Assembly: GCF_011058315.1 (NCBI RefSeq)
Contig: NZ_CP049298.1
Location: forward strand, 1,178,001-1,242,000
Direction of reading: 5' to 3'
From: Chryseobacterium sp. POL2
GTDB lineage: Bacteria; Bacteroidota; Bacteroidia; Flavobacteriales; Weeksellaceae
DNA length: 64,000 nucleotides
The notes under the pieces were generated by a model. That model worked only from the letters and a program-made list of their open reading frames with translations, was not told the origin of the DNA and did not search any database. The position numbers and the translations under genes are program-made. Below are positions 27,650 to 36,528 of this stretch, one piece after another (the first letter of the stretch is position 1; every line of letters starts with the position of its first letter).

Positions 27650-27841
27650 TTGTTACTGGTTATTGGTTATTGGGGATTAGGGACCAGGGATTGGGGACTT
27701 GAGATCAGGATCTCTAATTTCCAGTTTCTAACTTCTACTTTCAAATTTCTAATCTCTAGTTTCTAATCTTTAATTTCTAATTTCTAATCTCTAGTCTCTA
27801 GTCTCTAGTCTCTAGTCTCTAGTCTCTAGTCTCTAGTCTCT
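27609..27841. repeat. Heptanucleotide array spanning the cupin-capF junction
   Basis: From 27609 to 27841 the plus strand can be read as 33 successive 7-mers without a break in register, drifting from GGTTGTT/GGTTATT through GGGGATT to CTAATTT and finally seven exact TCTCTAG copies (27788-27836). The array contains the ATG-ATG start of capF in the 7-mer at 27644 and the last two codons and stop of the upstream cupin gene (27833-27841). The intergenic part alone is 183 bp. Confidence 0.85.
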
Positions 27842-28261
27842 AATAAAATAATCAATTGGAAAACGGTATTCATCCTGAACTTCGCCTAAACCAAAATCTG
27901 CTAATACTAATAATTTATTATCCTCCTCCAAAGCCTTAATTGCCGTTATGCAACCTGCTGAAACATGAAGATAAGTTAAGGATTCTGAATCCAAAATATA
28001 CTGCTGAATGCTTAAATCTTTCGAAGGATTCTCGAAATCATCAACAACAATCACCGAAATTTCAAATCGGCCTTTCATTGCTGCAAACCAACGTTGCTCA
28101 ATTTTGTGTCCTTGCCATCCACGAATAAAATCCGTTGAATGATTCTCTAAAGTATAAATTCTTTTAATTTGCGAGGCATCAAAATCATTATTGAACGTGA
28201 TAATTCCTCTTTCATCTTCGTGCCGGTTCCCGACAGTAATTGGTAATTGGTTAATTGTCAT
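27833..28261 (-). CDS. WxcM-like cupin, sugar 3,4-ketoisomerase family
   Basis: A 142-residue single-domain cupin: EDERGIITFNNDF, RIYTLENHS, RGWQGHKIEQRWF with the metal- or substrate-binding His, and LHVSAGCITAIKAL. This pattern belongs to the WxcM/FdtA group, which isomerise dTDP-4-keto sugars between 3- and 4-keto forms. Between capE and capF its substrate may be a UDP-keto sugar instead. Both ends are made of heptamer repeat: the start MTINQLPIT at one side and the final Arg-Asp-stop at the other, so the gene has been fitted between repeat blocks. Confidence 0.8.
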   Translation of the reverse strand: MTINQLPITVGNRHEDERGIITFNNDFDASQIKRIYTLENHSTDFIRGWQGHKIEQRWFAAMKGRFEISVIVVDDFENPSKDLSIQQYILDSESLTYLHVSAGCITAIKALEEDNKLLVLADFGLGEVQDEYRFPIDYFIRD

Positions 28262-28269
28262 TGGTTAAT
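28235..28269. repeat. Short heptamer block at the IVP-cupin junction
   Basis: Five 7-mers in register (AGTAATT, GGTAATT, GGTTAAT, TGTCATT, GGTTAAT). They hold the cupin ATG (in TGTCATT) and the stop codon of the upstream four-helix-bundle gene (in the last GGTTAAT). Confidence 0.65.
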
Positions 28270-28627
28270 TCAACTTTTCTTTAACAGATTTTATTAAACC
28301 CGACAACATTTTAGAGATTTGATCTAATTGGATGAGTAAAATTTCATATTCTGATTTTGTTAAATAGTTTAAATTCAAAGAAATTAATATTTGCGTATCA
28401 ATCTCTTGAACACTGCCTAAAGAAATATATAAAAATTGTAAAAACTCTTTATCAGATTTTCTTCCAGCACCTTCGGCAATATTGCTTGGTACTGATACAG
28501 AAGCTCTTCTAATTTGATTTATCAATCCAAATTGCTCTTCTTTTGGAAAACGCATCGTTAAAGCATAAATTTCAGTTACAAAATCTATACTCAATTTCCA
28601 AACATCTAAATCTTTATGAGTTCTCAT
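28265..28627 (-). CDS. Four-helix-bundle protein (23S rRNA intervening-sequence type, Avd-like)
   Basis: A 120-residue protein that starts MRTHKDLDVWKLSIDF and continues with the family motif SVPSNIAEGAGRKSDKEFLQFLYISLGS. Proteins of this family are best known from intervening sequences in 23S rRNA genes and as relatives of Avd in diversity-generating retroelements; many copies stand alone in Bacteroidota genomes, including polysaccharide loci. They form barrel-like pentamers that bind nucleic acid; the role here is unknown. The gene has heptamer repeats at both ends, which suggests arrival as a cassette. Confidence 0.85.
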   Translation of the reverse strand: MRTHKDLDVWKLSIDFVTEIYALTMRFPKEEQFGLINQIRRASVSVPSNIAEGAGRKSDKEFLQFLYISLGSVQEIDTQILISLNLNYLTKSEYEILLIQLDQISKMLSGLIKSVKEKLN

Positions 28628-28628
28628 A

Positions 28629-28663
28629 CCAGTTCCTAATAACTAATTACAAATCACTAATAA
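28629..28663. repeat. Short heptamer block at the capE-IVP junction
   Basis: Five 7-mers in register (CCAGTTC, CTAATAA, CTAATTA, CAAATCA, CTAATAA) fill the 29-bp gap between the capE stop and the start of the four-helix-bundle gene. The capE stop codon lies in the last 7-mer. Confidence 0.6.
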
Positions 28664-29691
28664 GGATATTGCATCACATCTTCTCCAAAAACTTCTTTTC
28701 TAATTAATGGTAAAGTTGAAATTAATTTCTTAAGACCTTCTACACCTTGTTGTTCGGTATTGTGAGAATGATAATCTTCGATTTTAGAAACATCTTCTTC
28801 ACCTTCTGAGAAATATTTGGCATAATTCAGATCACGATTATCGGCAGGAACTCTGTAGAAATCCCCCATATCTTCGGCTTTCATCATTTCTTCACGGGTA
28901 CACAAAGTTTCATACAATTTTTCTCCATGACGCGTTCCGATCACTTTAATTGGAACTTCTTTGCCCGTAAGTTCAATTAGTGCTTGCGCCAAATCGCCAA
29001 TGCTTCCTGCAGGTGCTTTGTTCACGAATAAATCTCCTGGATTTCCATTTTCGAATGCAAATAATACTAAATCTACAGCATCTTCCAAAGACATGAAAAA
29101 ACGCGACATATTTGGATCCGTAATTGTAATGGGTTCCCCTTTCTGAATTTGATTTAAAAACAAAGGAATCACCGAACCACGAGAAGCCATTACGTTTCCG
29201 TAACGTGTTAAACAAACCACCGTTTCTGTAAGATTACGAGACTCTGCAACGGCAACTTTCTCCATCATGGCTTTGGAAATCCCCATCGCATTGATGGGAT
29301 AAGCTGCTTTGTCTGTTGAAAGACAAATGACTTTTTGTACTTTGTTGGCTGCTGCTGCACGAATAACATTTTGCGTTCCTTCCACATTGGTTTTCACGGC
29401 TTGCATCGGGAAAAATTCGCATGAAGGAACTTGTTTCAAAGCTGCAGCATGGAAGATATAATCTACACCACGAGTAGCAGGTTCAACACTTGTATAATCG
29501 CGAACATCGCCGATATAGTATTTTATTTTATCATTTTTGTAAAGATTTCGCATGTCGTCTTGTTTTTTCTCATCACGAGAAAAAATACGAATTTCCTTAA
29601 AATGATCTGTTTCTAAAAAACGCTTGAGAACAGCCGTCCCAAAAGAGCCTGTTCCACCAGTAATCAAAAGTGTTTTATTTTTTATTTTCAT
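28657..29691 (-). CDS. capE: CapE/FnlA: UDP-GlcNAc 4,6-dehydratase/5-epimerase
   Basis: A 344-residue extended SDR with LITGGTGSFGTAVLKRFL at the NAD site, STDKAAYPINAMGISKAMMEK at the catalytic site (MxxxK in place of the usual YxxxK, normal for this FlaA1/CapE group) and VIPLFLNQIQKGEP. It performs the first step from UDP-GlcNAc to UDP-N-acetyl-L-fucosamine. The CapF and CapG partners follow in this locus. Its ATG overlaps the stop of the upstream GT2 gene (ATGA), so the two are coupled. Confidence 0.93.
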   Translation of the reverse strand: MKIKNKTLLITGGTGSFGTAVLKRFLETDHFKEIRIFSRDEKKQDDMRNLYKNDKIKYYIGDVRDYTSVEPATRGVDYIFHAAALKQVPSCEFFPMQAVKTNVEGTQNVIRAAAANKVQKVICLSTDKAAYPINAMGISKAMMEKVAVAESRNLTETVVCLTRYGNVMASRGSVIPLFLNQIQKGEPITITDPNMSRFFMSLEDAVDLVLFAFENGNPGDLFVNKAPAGSIGDLAQALIELTGKEVPIKVIGTRHGEKLYETLCTREEMMKAEDMGDFYRVPADNRDLNYAKYFSEGEEDVSKIEDYHSHNTEQQGVEGLKKLISTLPLIRKEVFGEDVMQYPY

Positions 29692-30560
29692 AATTTTAGA
29701 AATTTCAAAGCAATTTTTAAATATAAATATGGAAAAGCATAAAAAAGATAAGCGATATATTTTGGAGTTTTATTTTCTGGAAAATAACTTAGAGTTTTAT
29801 TAAGCTTATTCGCAATATAAAAACCTAATAAAATGACTTTATAATCTATGTTATTTTTAAAAAAATTTTTGTTGTTTTTAACTAAATTATAAAATTGTGC
29901 TTTGGCTTGCAATTGAAGTCTGGGATCATAGGCAGCATTTTTACCTCTTAATCTCACTTTAGTTAATACATCTGGCAAATAACCTAACTCATATTTTTGA
30001 GCCAATTTGATCCAGAAGGCACTGTCTTCACCAACTTTATAATCTTGATTAAATCTAAGTGTATTATCTGATTTTAGCACTTCTGCTTTTATCATAACAC
30101 AAGGCGTTGCAATACCACAAGATATTAACATTTTGGGAAGTATATAACCTTGAATATCGGGATTGAGTATTTTTATATTTTTTGGTGAGTCGTTTTCAAA
30201 AGAGAGATAATTGGTATGACTCCATACGAATCCATGAAGTTTCATGAATTTTATTTGTTTTTCAATTTTTTCTTTAACCCATAGGTCATCAGAATCAAGG
30301 AAACAAATATAGTCTCCTACTGCTTTTTCTATCCCCACATTCCTTGCCGCGCCTGCACCATTATTTGTGGTTTTGTAGAAACGGAAATTTGGATATTTAA
30401 GAATTAAATCATCGATATTATCTTTTGATCCATCGTTGATAATTATAACTTCTAAGTTTTGATAGCTCTGATTAAAAACTGATTCCAAAGCTTCTTCAAG
30501 CCACATCTTATTATTATAGAATGGAATAATGACACTAACCAATGGCGAATTTTCTTTCAT
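29688..30560 (-). CDS. GT2 glycosyltransferase A
   Basis: I chose the ATG at 30560 (MKENSPLVSVIIPFYNN), which clears the upstream gene; the frame stays open to 30602 but that overlaps the neighbour's end. The 290-residue protein has the GT-A signature: VSVIIPFYNN, VIIINDGSKDN, AGAARNVGIEKAVGDY and the DxD in CFLDSDDLW. A late GEDSAFWIKL motif fits the base-binding part. The sugar is unknown. Coupled to capE by a 4-bp overlap. Confidence 0.9.
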   Translation of the reverse strand: MKENSPLVSVIIPFYNNKMWLEEALESVFNQSYQNLEVIIINDGSKDNIDDLILKYPNFRFYKTTNNGAGAARNVGIEKAVGDYICFLDSDDLWVKEKIEKQIKFMKLHGFVWSHTNYLSFENDSPKNIKILNPDIQGYILPKMLISCGIATPCVMIKAEVLKSDNTLRFNQDYKVGEDSAFWIKLAQKYELGYLPDVLTKVRLRGKNAAYDPRLQLQAKAQFYNLVKNNKNFFKNNIDYKVILLGFYIANKLNKTLSYFPENKTPKYIAYLFYAFPYLYLKIALKFLKL

Positions 30561-30582
30561 AATTAAATCAATAGGAGTAGCA

Positions 30583-31455
30583 TTATTTATTAGAGATAAC
30601 AAAAATACTTTTCATCTCGTTCATCATTTCAGAAAATCTTTTAATGCTTTGTTTTTTATTCAAAACCTTAGCAATTATTTTTTTGAAATTCAATTCTTTA
30701 AGATACAATCTAATAATTCTTTGCTCATCAAAGTTATGTTTAGAAAGATAATATTTTAAAGAAATCATTTCATTTTTGAATGCATTTCTATTGAAAGGCC
30801 TTTCGTCTAATAGATGACTATATTTCTTTGTAGGGATATATGCAATATCAAAATTACTTTTAATAAATCTATTTGAAATATCAGATTCTTCATTATACAT
30901 AAAAATTTGCTCATCAAAAAGACCAATTTTTTCGAACTTTTCTTTATCTAAGAATATAAAAGCACCCGATAAGAAATCCTTTTTAGAATCAAACTTTCCT
31001 TGTTTGTTCCTAAGTTTCATTATCCATCCAGAAAGAAAAAATGTCCATTCAGGTTTTCGATAAAACGAAATATTCTCTCCTCCCATTTGTTGATAGCCAA
31101 TCATCGCTAATGAAAGACTGTTAATAAATCTAGCTTTTGCATCTTGCTGTAAGGGCTCCATTAATCTAACATCAGGATTCATGACAATAATGTATTGTCC
31201 TTGTGCTTGTTTAATTCCTATATTATTTCCACCACCATAACCATTATTTGCTGGGTTATGAATAATTTTCACCCTATTCTCATAACCAATTTGTAGGATT
31301 TTTTCTTTCAAAAGACTATGACCTTCTATTGGGCTATTATCTACAATGATAATTTCATAGCTAGAACTTTCTTCATATTGTGAAATACTTTGCAAAGCTT
31401 CTTCTATTAATTTATGAGAAAGATAGGTTACAATAATATACGAAAATTCTACCAT
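30583..31455 (-). CDS. GT2 glycosyltransferase B, rhamnosyltransferase-like
   Basis: A 290-residue protein with SYIIVTYLS, IIIVDNSPIEG, NNGYGGGNNIGIKQAQG and IVMNPDVRL, then DFLSGAFIFLDKEKFEKIGLFDE and MYNEESDIS. The NxGYGGGNN and FxxYxEExD motifs resemble WbbL-type rhamnosyltransferases, which would fit the rfbC gene of this locus, but the donor is not proven. It overlaps the upstream polymerase gene by 7 bp. Confidence 0.88.
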   Translation of the reverse strand: MVEFSYIIVTYLSHKLIEEALQSISQYEESSSYEIIIVDNSPIEGHSLLKEKILQIGYENRVKIIHNPANNGYGGGNNIGIKQAQGQYIIVMNPDVRLMEPLQQDAKARFINSLSLAMIGYQQMGGENISFYRKPEWTFFLSGWIMKLRNKQGKFDSKKDFLSGAFIFLDKEKFEKIGLFDEQIFMYNEESDISNRFIKSNFDIAYIPTKKYSHLLDERPFNRNAFKNEMISLKYYLSKHNFDEQRIIRLYLKELNFKKIIAKVLNKKQSIKRFSEMMNEMKSIFVISNK

Positions 31456-32546
31456 TGTTTGTATTTCAAATATTTTATAGATTCTAACATGAGTTCTAAT
31501 TCATGTAAAAAGTGATTTTCTTTTAATATATAGGAAGGCAGAATGTATATAAAAAGACATACAACAAAACAAACTGCTGAAAAACTTAGTAATCTATGTG
31601 CTTTTTGCCTAACCGAATAATCCCTAATCATATATAAGAAAAATATAACATATATAATTAGAAATGGCATCACATAGCGGTGTCCCGCGATCTGAAGAAA
31701 AAATGATACGGGGATAAATATGGTCGTATAAAATGTAAGTTTGTACAAAAAGACGAATTTTTTGTCCTCTTGCCAATCTTCATTATTCTTAATATAATAT
31801 TTGGCTTGAAAATATAAAAAACCTACTAAGAAGATATAAGGTAAGGAGTTGAATAAGCCTCCAACAAAACCACTGATACCACCCTTGTCAAAATATTCTC
31901 CAAAATGTTCTATTTGTCGTGCAAAGCCTAAAGAAAAACCAAGGTAAACTATCGCAAAACAAGCAATCGATAAGATGAAGATAAACTTAAAATAATTATT
32001 TGTTTTAATAAAGAAATAGATGGGTATGAAAGTAAAAAGTACAATAGTGGCTGAGTGAGATACAAATGCTAGAATACAACAAATTATCATCCAAAGGTAT
32101 CGGCGTTTAAACATAAAATGGAACGCAAATAACAGAATTGAAAAAGCTAAATAATATCTAATCTGATTAGCATAATGTACATAATCTATAAGTATATAGG
32201 CCAAAAACACATAAAAATAATTGGAAGTATATCTTTTGATAAAGAAAAAATAAATGAGTGTATAGGCCACAAGATGTGATAAGAACAGATCATCATAAGA
32301 CCATCCTCGTTCTTTAAAAAAGATGGTTAATTGTTTGAAACCAATATCGGTAATGCCTATTTCATGTTTAAAAAGAAAATAATACATATTATAATCTGCT
32401 GTATAGCGAAGCCCAACAGTAAAAACAAATACTGCAGCTAGCAAAAGCCAAGACATAATATTGGTTATAAATTTAACTTTAATAACTTCACCTATATACC
32501 CAATACTATAATGCAGCAGAAATAAAACAAATAAAATAAACATCAA
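31449..32546 (-). CDS. wzy: EpsG-type O-unit polymerase (Wzy)
   Basis: A 365-residue integral membrane protein with about ten hydrophobic helices and a GLRYTADYNMYYFLF motif in the first periplasmic loop, typical of EpsG-family proteins (usual form is RY..G.D...Y). Wzy proteins join repeat units at the periplasmic face. It is the only polymerase candidate in the locus and sits next to the flippase. Sequence conservation in this family is low, so the assignment leans on topology and position. Confidence 0.82.
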   Translation of the reverse strand: MMFILFVLFLLHYSIGYIGEVIKVKFITNIMSWLLLAAVFVFTVGLRYTADYNMYYFLFKHEIGITDIGFKQLTIFFKERGWSYDDLFLSHLVAYTLIYFFFIKRYTSNYFYVFLAYILIDYVHYANQIRYYLAFSILLFAFHFMFKRRYLWMIICCILAFVSHSATIVLFTFIPIYFFIKTNNYFKFIFILSIACFAIVYLGFSLGFARQIEHFGEYFDKGGISGFVGGLFNSLPYIFLVGFLYFQAKYYIKNNEDWQEDKKFVFLYKLTFYTTIFIPVSFFLQIAGHRYVMPFLIIYVIFFLYMIRDYSVRQKAHRLLSFSAVCFVVCLFIYILPSYILKENHFLHELELMLESIKYLKYKQW

Positions 32547-32596
32547 TTTCTTTTTTCATGTATCCCCGTTACTACGAGAACGTTATCTTAATTTTT

Positions 32597-34087
32597 CTAA
32601 TTAATTTTTTTGAACAAATTAAAACTATTTTTTCCCATAATCCATAAATCCATAACTATTCTTTCTTTTAAGAGTAAAAGAATCGCAAAATAAACAACAA
32701 AAACAAGAATAGAATATAACAAAATATTAAGAAAACTTTGATTAATATATAAATTTACAAATTCTGAAACTACAAAGACAACACCACCAGCAAGGATATA
32801 CCAAACGATACTTTTTGAAAAAAAACTATTAACCATCTTATTACGGGTAATAATAACAAACATAAAAACAATAGCCAACAATTCTGAAAGAACCGCAACA
32901 ACCGCTGCCCCATTTTGCTGATAGGAATTAATGGCATAAAAATTTATCAAAATACTAAAAACTGCTGATGTAACAACCGCCCAAGTATATACTTTTTCTT
33001 TTCCCATTGGATAAAGAACTAAAAAACCCATAAAGTAAGCTAAACTAACAATAATGCACAAAGGAGACAAAATTTTCATCGTAAGCACAGCATTCTCATA
33101 TTCTGGACCCGCAAACAAATAAATCAACGAATCTGCAAAAGCATAAAAATAAACACTAAATGGTATAGAAAAAAGCAGCATAAATGCTAGGGACTTTTTT
33201 AAATATGCCATGTAAGATTTATAATCTGATGCATATAAGATGGATAATTTTGGTAACATTACAGAACCAATGATTGTTATAAAGCCAATCACGAAACGAA
33301 TTAGCTTATTGGATACTGCATAATATCCGACATATTTATCTCCCACCAAACTACCAATTAAAAAATAATCAAGCTGAAGATAAATATTAACCGAAATCGT
33401 CCCAAGAAAAATTAATAAAATAGGCTTTAGATGTCTTTTTATATCAATCTTAGACCAATTAAATTCTACTTTTATAGTTCTTTTGTATAAAAAATAAATA
33501 TTAAAAAGATTAGCACCGCAAGCGGTTATCACCAAACATAAAGCATATAACAGATAATCTGACGGTTCTTTGATATAGAGCAAAATAACCAATAAACTAA
33601 TAATCCTCACAAGCAGGTAACGAACCGTAATGTATAACTGATTTTCTAAACCTTGAAAAAACCATTCTGCACCTATATTGGTCAAAAAAATCATAATACT
33701 CATCACGAGTATTAGATCTCTATAATTTAAAAAATAATCCAACTGATAAACAACCCCAAAAAGAACAAGATAAGAAACAATCGTTGTTAAGAATAAAATA
33801 CTAAGCAACTCAATTGTTGTTCTTGCCAACAATTTTGGTTGATCCCGTACTTTTGAAATCTCTCTTATACCATACATGGGAATTCCTAAAGCAGAAAACA
33901 TCAAAAAATAAGTAATCAATGTATTAATATACTCCACTCTGCCTAATGTTTCTGGACCAAGTGCTTTGTTAATATATGGCATTGTTACAATACCAATAAG
34001 AGCCCCCGAGAGGACTCTTGTTAAGTTCAGTATATAATTTATCTTAACATTTCTTGAATTTAATGTTTTAGAAATTGAAGAAATCAT
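32597..34087 (-). CDS. wzx: Oligosaccharide flippase Wzx (MATE/MOP fold)
   Basis: A 496-residue protein with about 14 membrane helices. It has the usual start NYILNLTRVLSGALIGIVTMPYINKALGPETLGRV and later GAEWFFQGLE and KLSILYASDYKSY patterns of the polysaccharide transporter family. It would flip lipid-linked repeat units to the periplasm. Its start overlaps the wzc stop by 4 bp. It is followed by the EpsG-type gene after a 50-bp gap. Confidence 0.93.
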   Translation of the reverse strand: MISSISKTLNSRNVKINYILNLTRVLSGALIGIVTMPYINKALGPETLGRVEYINTLITYFLMFSALGIPMYGIREISKVRDQPKLLARTTIELLSILFLTTIVSYLVLFGVVYQLDYFLNYRDLILVMSIMIFLTNIGAEWFFQGLENQLYITVRYLLVRIISLLVILLYIKEPSDYLLYALCLVITACGANLFNIYFLYKRTIKVEFNWSKIDIKRHLKPILLIFLGTISVNIYLQLDYFLIGSLVGDKYVGYYAVSNKLIRFVIGFITIIGSVMLPKLSILYASDYKSYMAYLKKSLAFMLLFSIPFSVYFYAFADSLIYLFAGPEYENAVLTMKILSPLCIIVSLAYFMGFLVLYPMGKEKVYTWAVVTSAVFSILINFYAINSYQQNGAAVVAVLSELLAIVFMFVIITRNKMVNSFFSKSIVWYILAGGVVFVVSEFVNLYINQSFLNILLYSILVFVVYFAILLLLKERIVMDLWIMGKNSFNLFKKIN

Positions 34088-36456
34088 AATCCAAATCTTT
34101 TTCTTAATTTCTTAAACCAAGATTTCTCTTCGGCATGATAGCCGTACCCATACTTATTACCATATCCAAAATTAGACTTATGAACATCGTTAAGAACAAA
34201 TGCGGTATTGTTGATTTTATGACTATCAATATTCTTATTAGCAAAGTCAATGAAAGCTTTATCAGTTATTTCTGAACGCGTTACATATAATGTTGTATCG
34301 GCATTGTCTGCAATCAATAATGAGTCTGTTACCAGCATTAGTGGTGCTGTATCCAAAATGACATACTCGTACATTTCTTTGACCTGATCAACCAGCATTT
34401 TGTATCGTCCATTCTCCAACAATGCAGTTGGATTAGGTGGAATACTTCCCGAATAGATTATGTCACAATTATCAGCAAATGAGCTTGGATATATTATATC
34501 TTCAATATTTTCAACACCTCCAGCCAAATATTCTGTAAGACCTGCGACAGTCTTTTTACTAAGATCATATCTTTGTAATTGCGGATTACGAATATCCGAT
34601 CCTATGACCAATACTTTCTTCTTTGGTGAAGCTAATGCAAGCGCCAAGTTAATTGAAATAAAGGTTTTACCTTCTCCTTTAATCGTTGATGTCACCATAA
34701 TGGTTTTACCCTTCTCCTTCTTAGGAAGCATAAAATTTAAGTTAGTAACCAAAATCCTAAAAGCCTCTGCCATAGGTGATACATCATTCATTTGTATTAA
34801 ATGCTCATCACCTTTTGCCAACCTTGGAATTTCTGATAATACAGGGACTTTTGACAAACGCTCAAGATCATGTTTAGATTCTATACTATTATTAAATAAT
34901 AAACGTAAATAGATGATAACAAAAGGTATCAATACTCCAAAAATCAATGCCGCAAGCAGCGTAATCATTTTCTTTGGACTCTCAGGCTTTTCGAGGGTAT
35001 AAGCATTATCAATAACTCTCGCTTTATTAGCAGTCATCGCCAAGGATATAGCAGCTTCTTCACGTTTTTCTAAGAGTAATAAATATAAATTTTCTTTAAT
35101 CTGTTGTTGTCTTTCAATACTTCTGAAAAGTTTTTCTTGACGAGGCACTTTATTAAGTTTACTTTCCAGATTTCCTACTTCACCTTGTATCTGGCTTTTG
35201 GTAAGATTAATTGATGTTATACTTTTATGAAGACTTTCTTGAATGGAATTTCTTGTTTGTCGAATCTGATTATCCAAATCCTGCACCAATGGATTTTCAT
35301 TGGTAGCATTCTCCAACAGTTTATTACGTTGCAATATAAGTCTGTTATAGTTCTCGATGATTTTAACAGCACCTTCATTACTTAATCCAATATTTACGGG
35401 TAACAATTGATTCGATTTCTGACCATTCATTGCGCTTAATAGCATATTAGAAATCTGAAGTTGGGTTTCTAAATCAAGCTCTCTTGCTTTAGCTTGCATA
35501 GAACCTTGTACATTCAGTCTGGCTTCACTCATCAAATCAACAATATCATTGCTAATTTTGAATTGCTCTTTCTGACTCTCAACTTCTCCTAACTCCTTAG
35601 ATATCAAATCAATTCTTTCATCAATAAAATCCTTAGTCTTTTTAGATTCTATATTTTTATCATTAATTGCATCAAAATTATACTGATAGATAAGACTATT
35701 TAAAATATCTTTCGCTTTATTATTTTCTGGATAGATTAAGCTTAAAGAGATTATCGTTGCATCTTTATTAACTAAATCAACAGAAATATTCTTTTGAAAA
35801 TCATTAACAGTCGCCTCTAACGTATGGTATTCTAATTCTAGATTTTTAAAATCTTCAACATCTTTTACAATATTGGCATCAAAACTTGCATTCTTCAAAA
35901 ACATTAAATTAGCATACGGAAGACTCACCAACTTATTGTAAGTCGTTACAATATCTGATTTTAATTCTTCTGATTTTAAAGTAATTTTATCTCCGTTAAT
36001 ACTAAGCTCAAGTGGTTTTTTAGGAGAATCTGCAGTGTTTTTTTCATTAACAACTTTTACAATAAGTGGCGATGTGGTCTTATACAATTCAATTTTTGTA
36101 AATCCAGATTTTGCGTATAATTTAGTTTGAATATTTAAATCCTGTACCAAATCTGTTATTAGCTTTTTGGACTGTAAAATCTCGATTTCATTTTCGATAC
36201 TGTTGGTCCCCATACCTCCAAATCCAGCAAGTCCCTGCAAAACACCAAAATCTCCTGATGCACTAGACATTTTTTTTGCATCCTTTATCAAAACCGTACT
36301 TTCAGACTTATAAACTGGACGTGTTAATTTTATATAAGCAATGGCTAAAGCCAGCATTAAAAGAACACCAATGATAAACCAGTGTATTTTTTTAAAATAA
36401 GGCTTTAATATATCTTGAATATTTACCGACTCTTCAGTTTTTTTTTGATTATCCAT
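34084..36456 (-). CDS. wzc: Wzc: polysaccharide co-polymerase with tyrosine autokinase
   Basis: ATG at 36456 gives MDNQKKTEESVN; the frame extends six codons upstream. A 790-residue inner-membrane protein: Wzz-type chain-length domain with a first helix near residue 35 and a second near 510, a long coiled coil between, and a C-terminal BY-kinase. The kinase has Walker A STIKGEGKT, Walker A' VLVIGSDIRNP and Walker B YVILDTAPLMLV. A tyrosine cluster (NFGYGNKYGYGYH) near the C-terminus is the autophosphorylation tail. It sets chain length and partners Wza. Confidence 0.95.
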   Translation of the reverse strand: MDNQKKTEESVNIQDILKPYFKKIHWFIIGVLLMLALAIAYIKLTRPVYKSESTVLIKDAKKMSSASGDFGVLQGLAGFGGMGTNSIENEIEILQSKKLITDLVQDLNIQTKLYAKSGFTKIELYKTTSPLIVKVVNEKNTADSPKKPLELSINGDKITLKSEELKSDIVTTYNKLVSLPYANLMFLKNASFDANIVKDVEDFKNLELEYHTLEATVNDFQKNISVDLVNKDATIISLSLIYPENNKAKDILNSLIYQYNFDAINDKNIESKKTKDFIDERIDLISKELGEVESQKEQFKISNDIVDLMSEARLNVQGSMQAKARELDLETQLQISNMLLSAMNGQKSNQLLPVNIGLSNEGAVKIIENYNRLILQRNKLLENATNENPLVQDLDNQIRQTRNSIQESLHKSITSINLTKSQIQGEVGNLESKLNKVPRQEKLFRSIERQQQIKENLYLLLLEKREEAAISLAMTANKARVIDNAYTLEKPESPKKMITLLAALIFGVLIPFVIIYLRLLFNNSIESKHDLERLSKVPVLSEIPRLAKGDEHLIQMNDVSPMAEAFRILVTNLNFMLPKKEKGKTIMVTSTIKGEGKTFISINLALALASPKKKVLVIGSDIRNPQLQRYDLSKKTVAGLTEYLAGGVENIEDIIYPSSFADNCDIIYSGSIPPNPTALLENGRYKMLVDQVKEMYEYVILDTAPLMLVTDSLLIADNADTTLYVTRSEITDKAFIDFANKNIDSHKINNTAFVLNDVHKSNFGYGNKYGYGYHAEEKSWFKKLRKRFGL

Positions 36457-36528
36457 GATGTTAGGTTCTAACACTATTTTAGTAGTGTTGTTTTGTTTCT
36501 AGTTTTAAAAGGAATAGGCTAACTTAAT

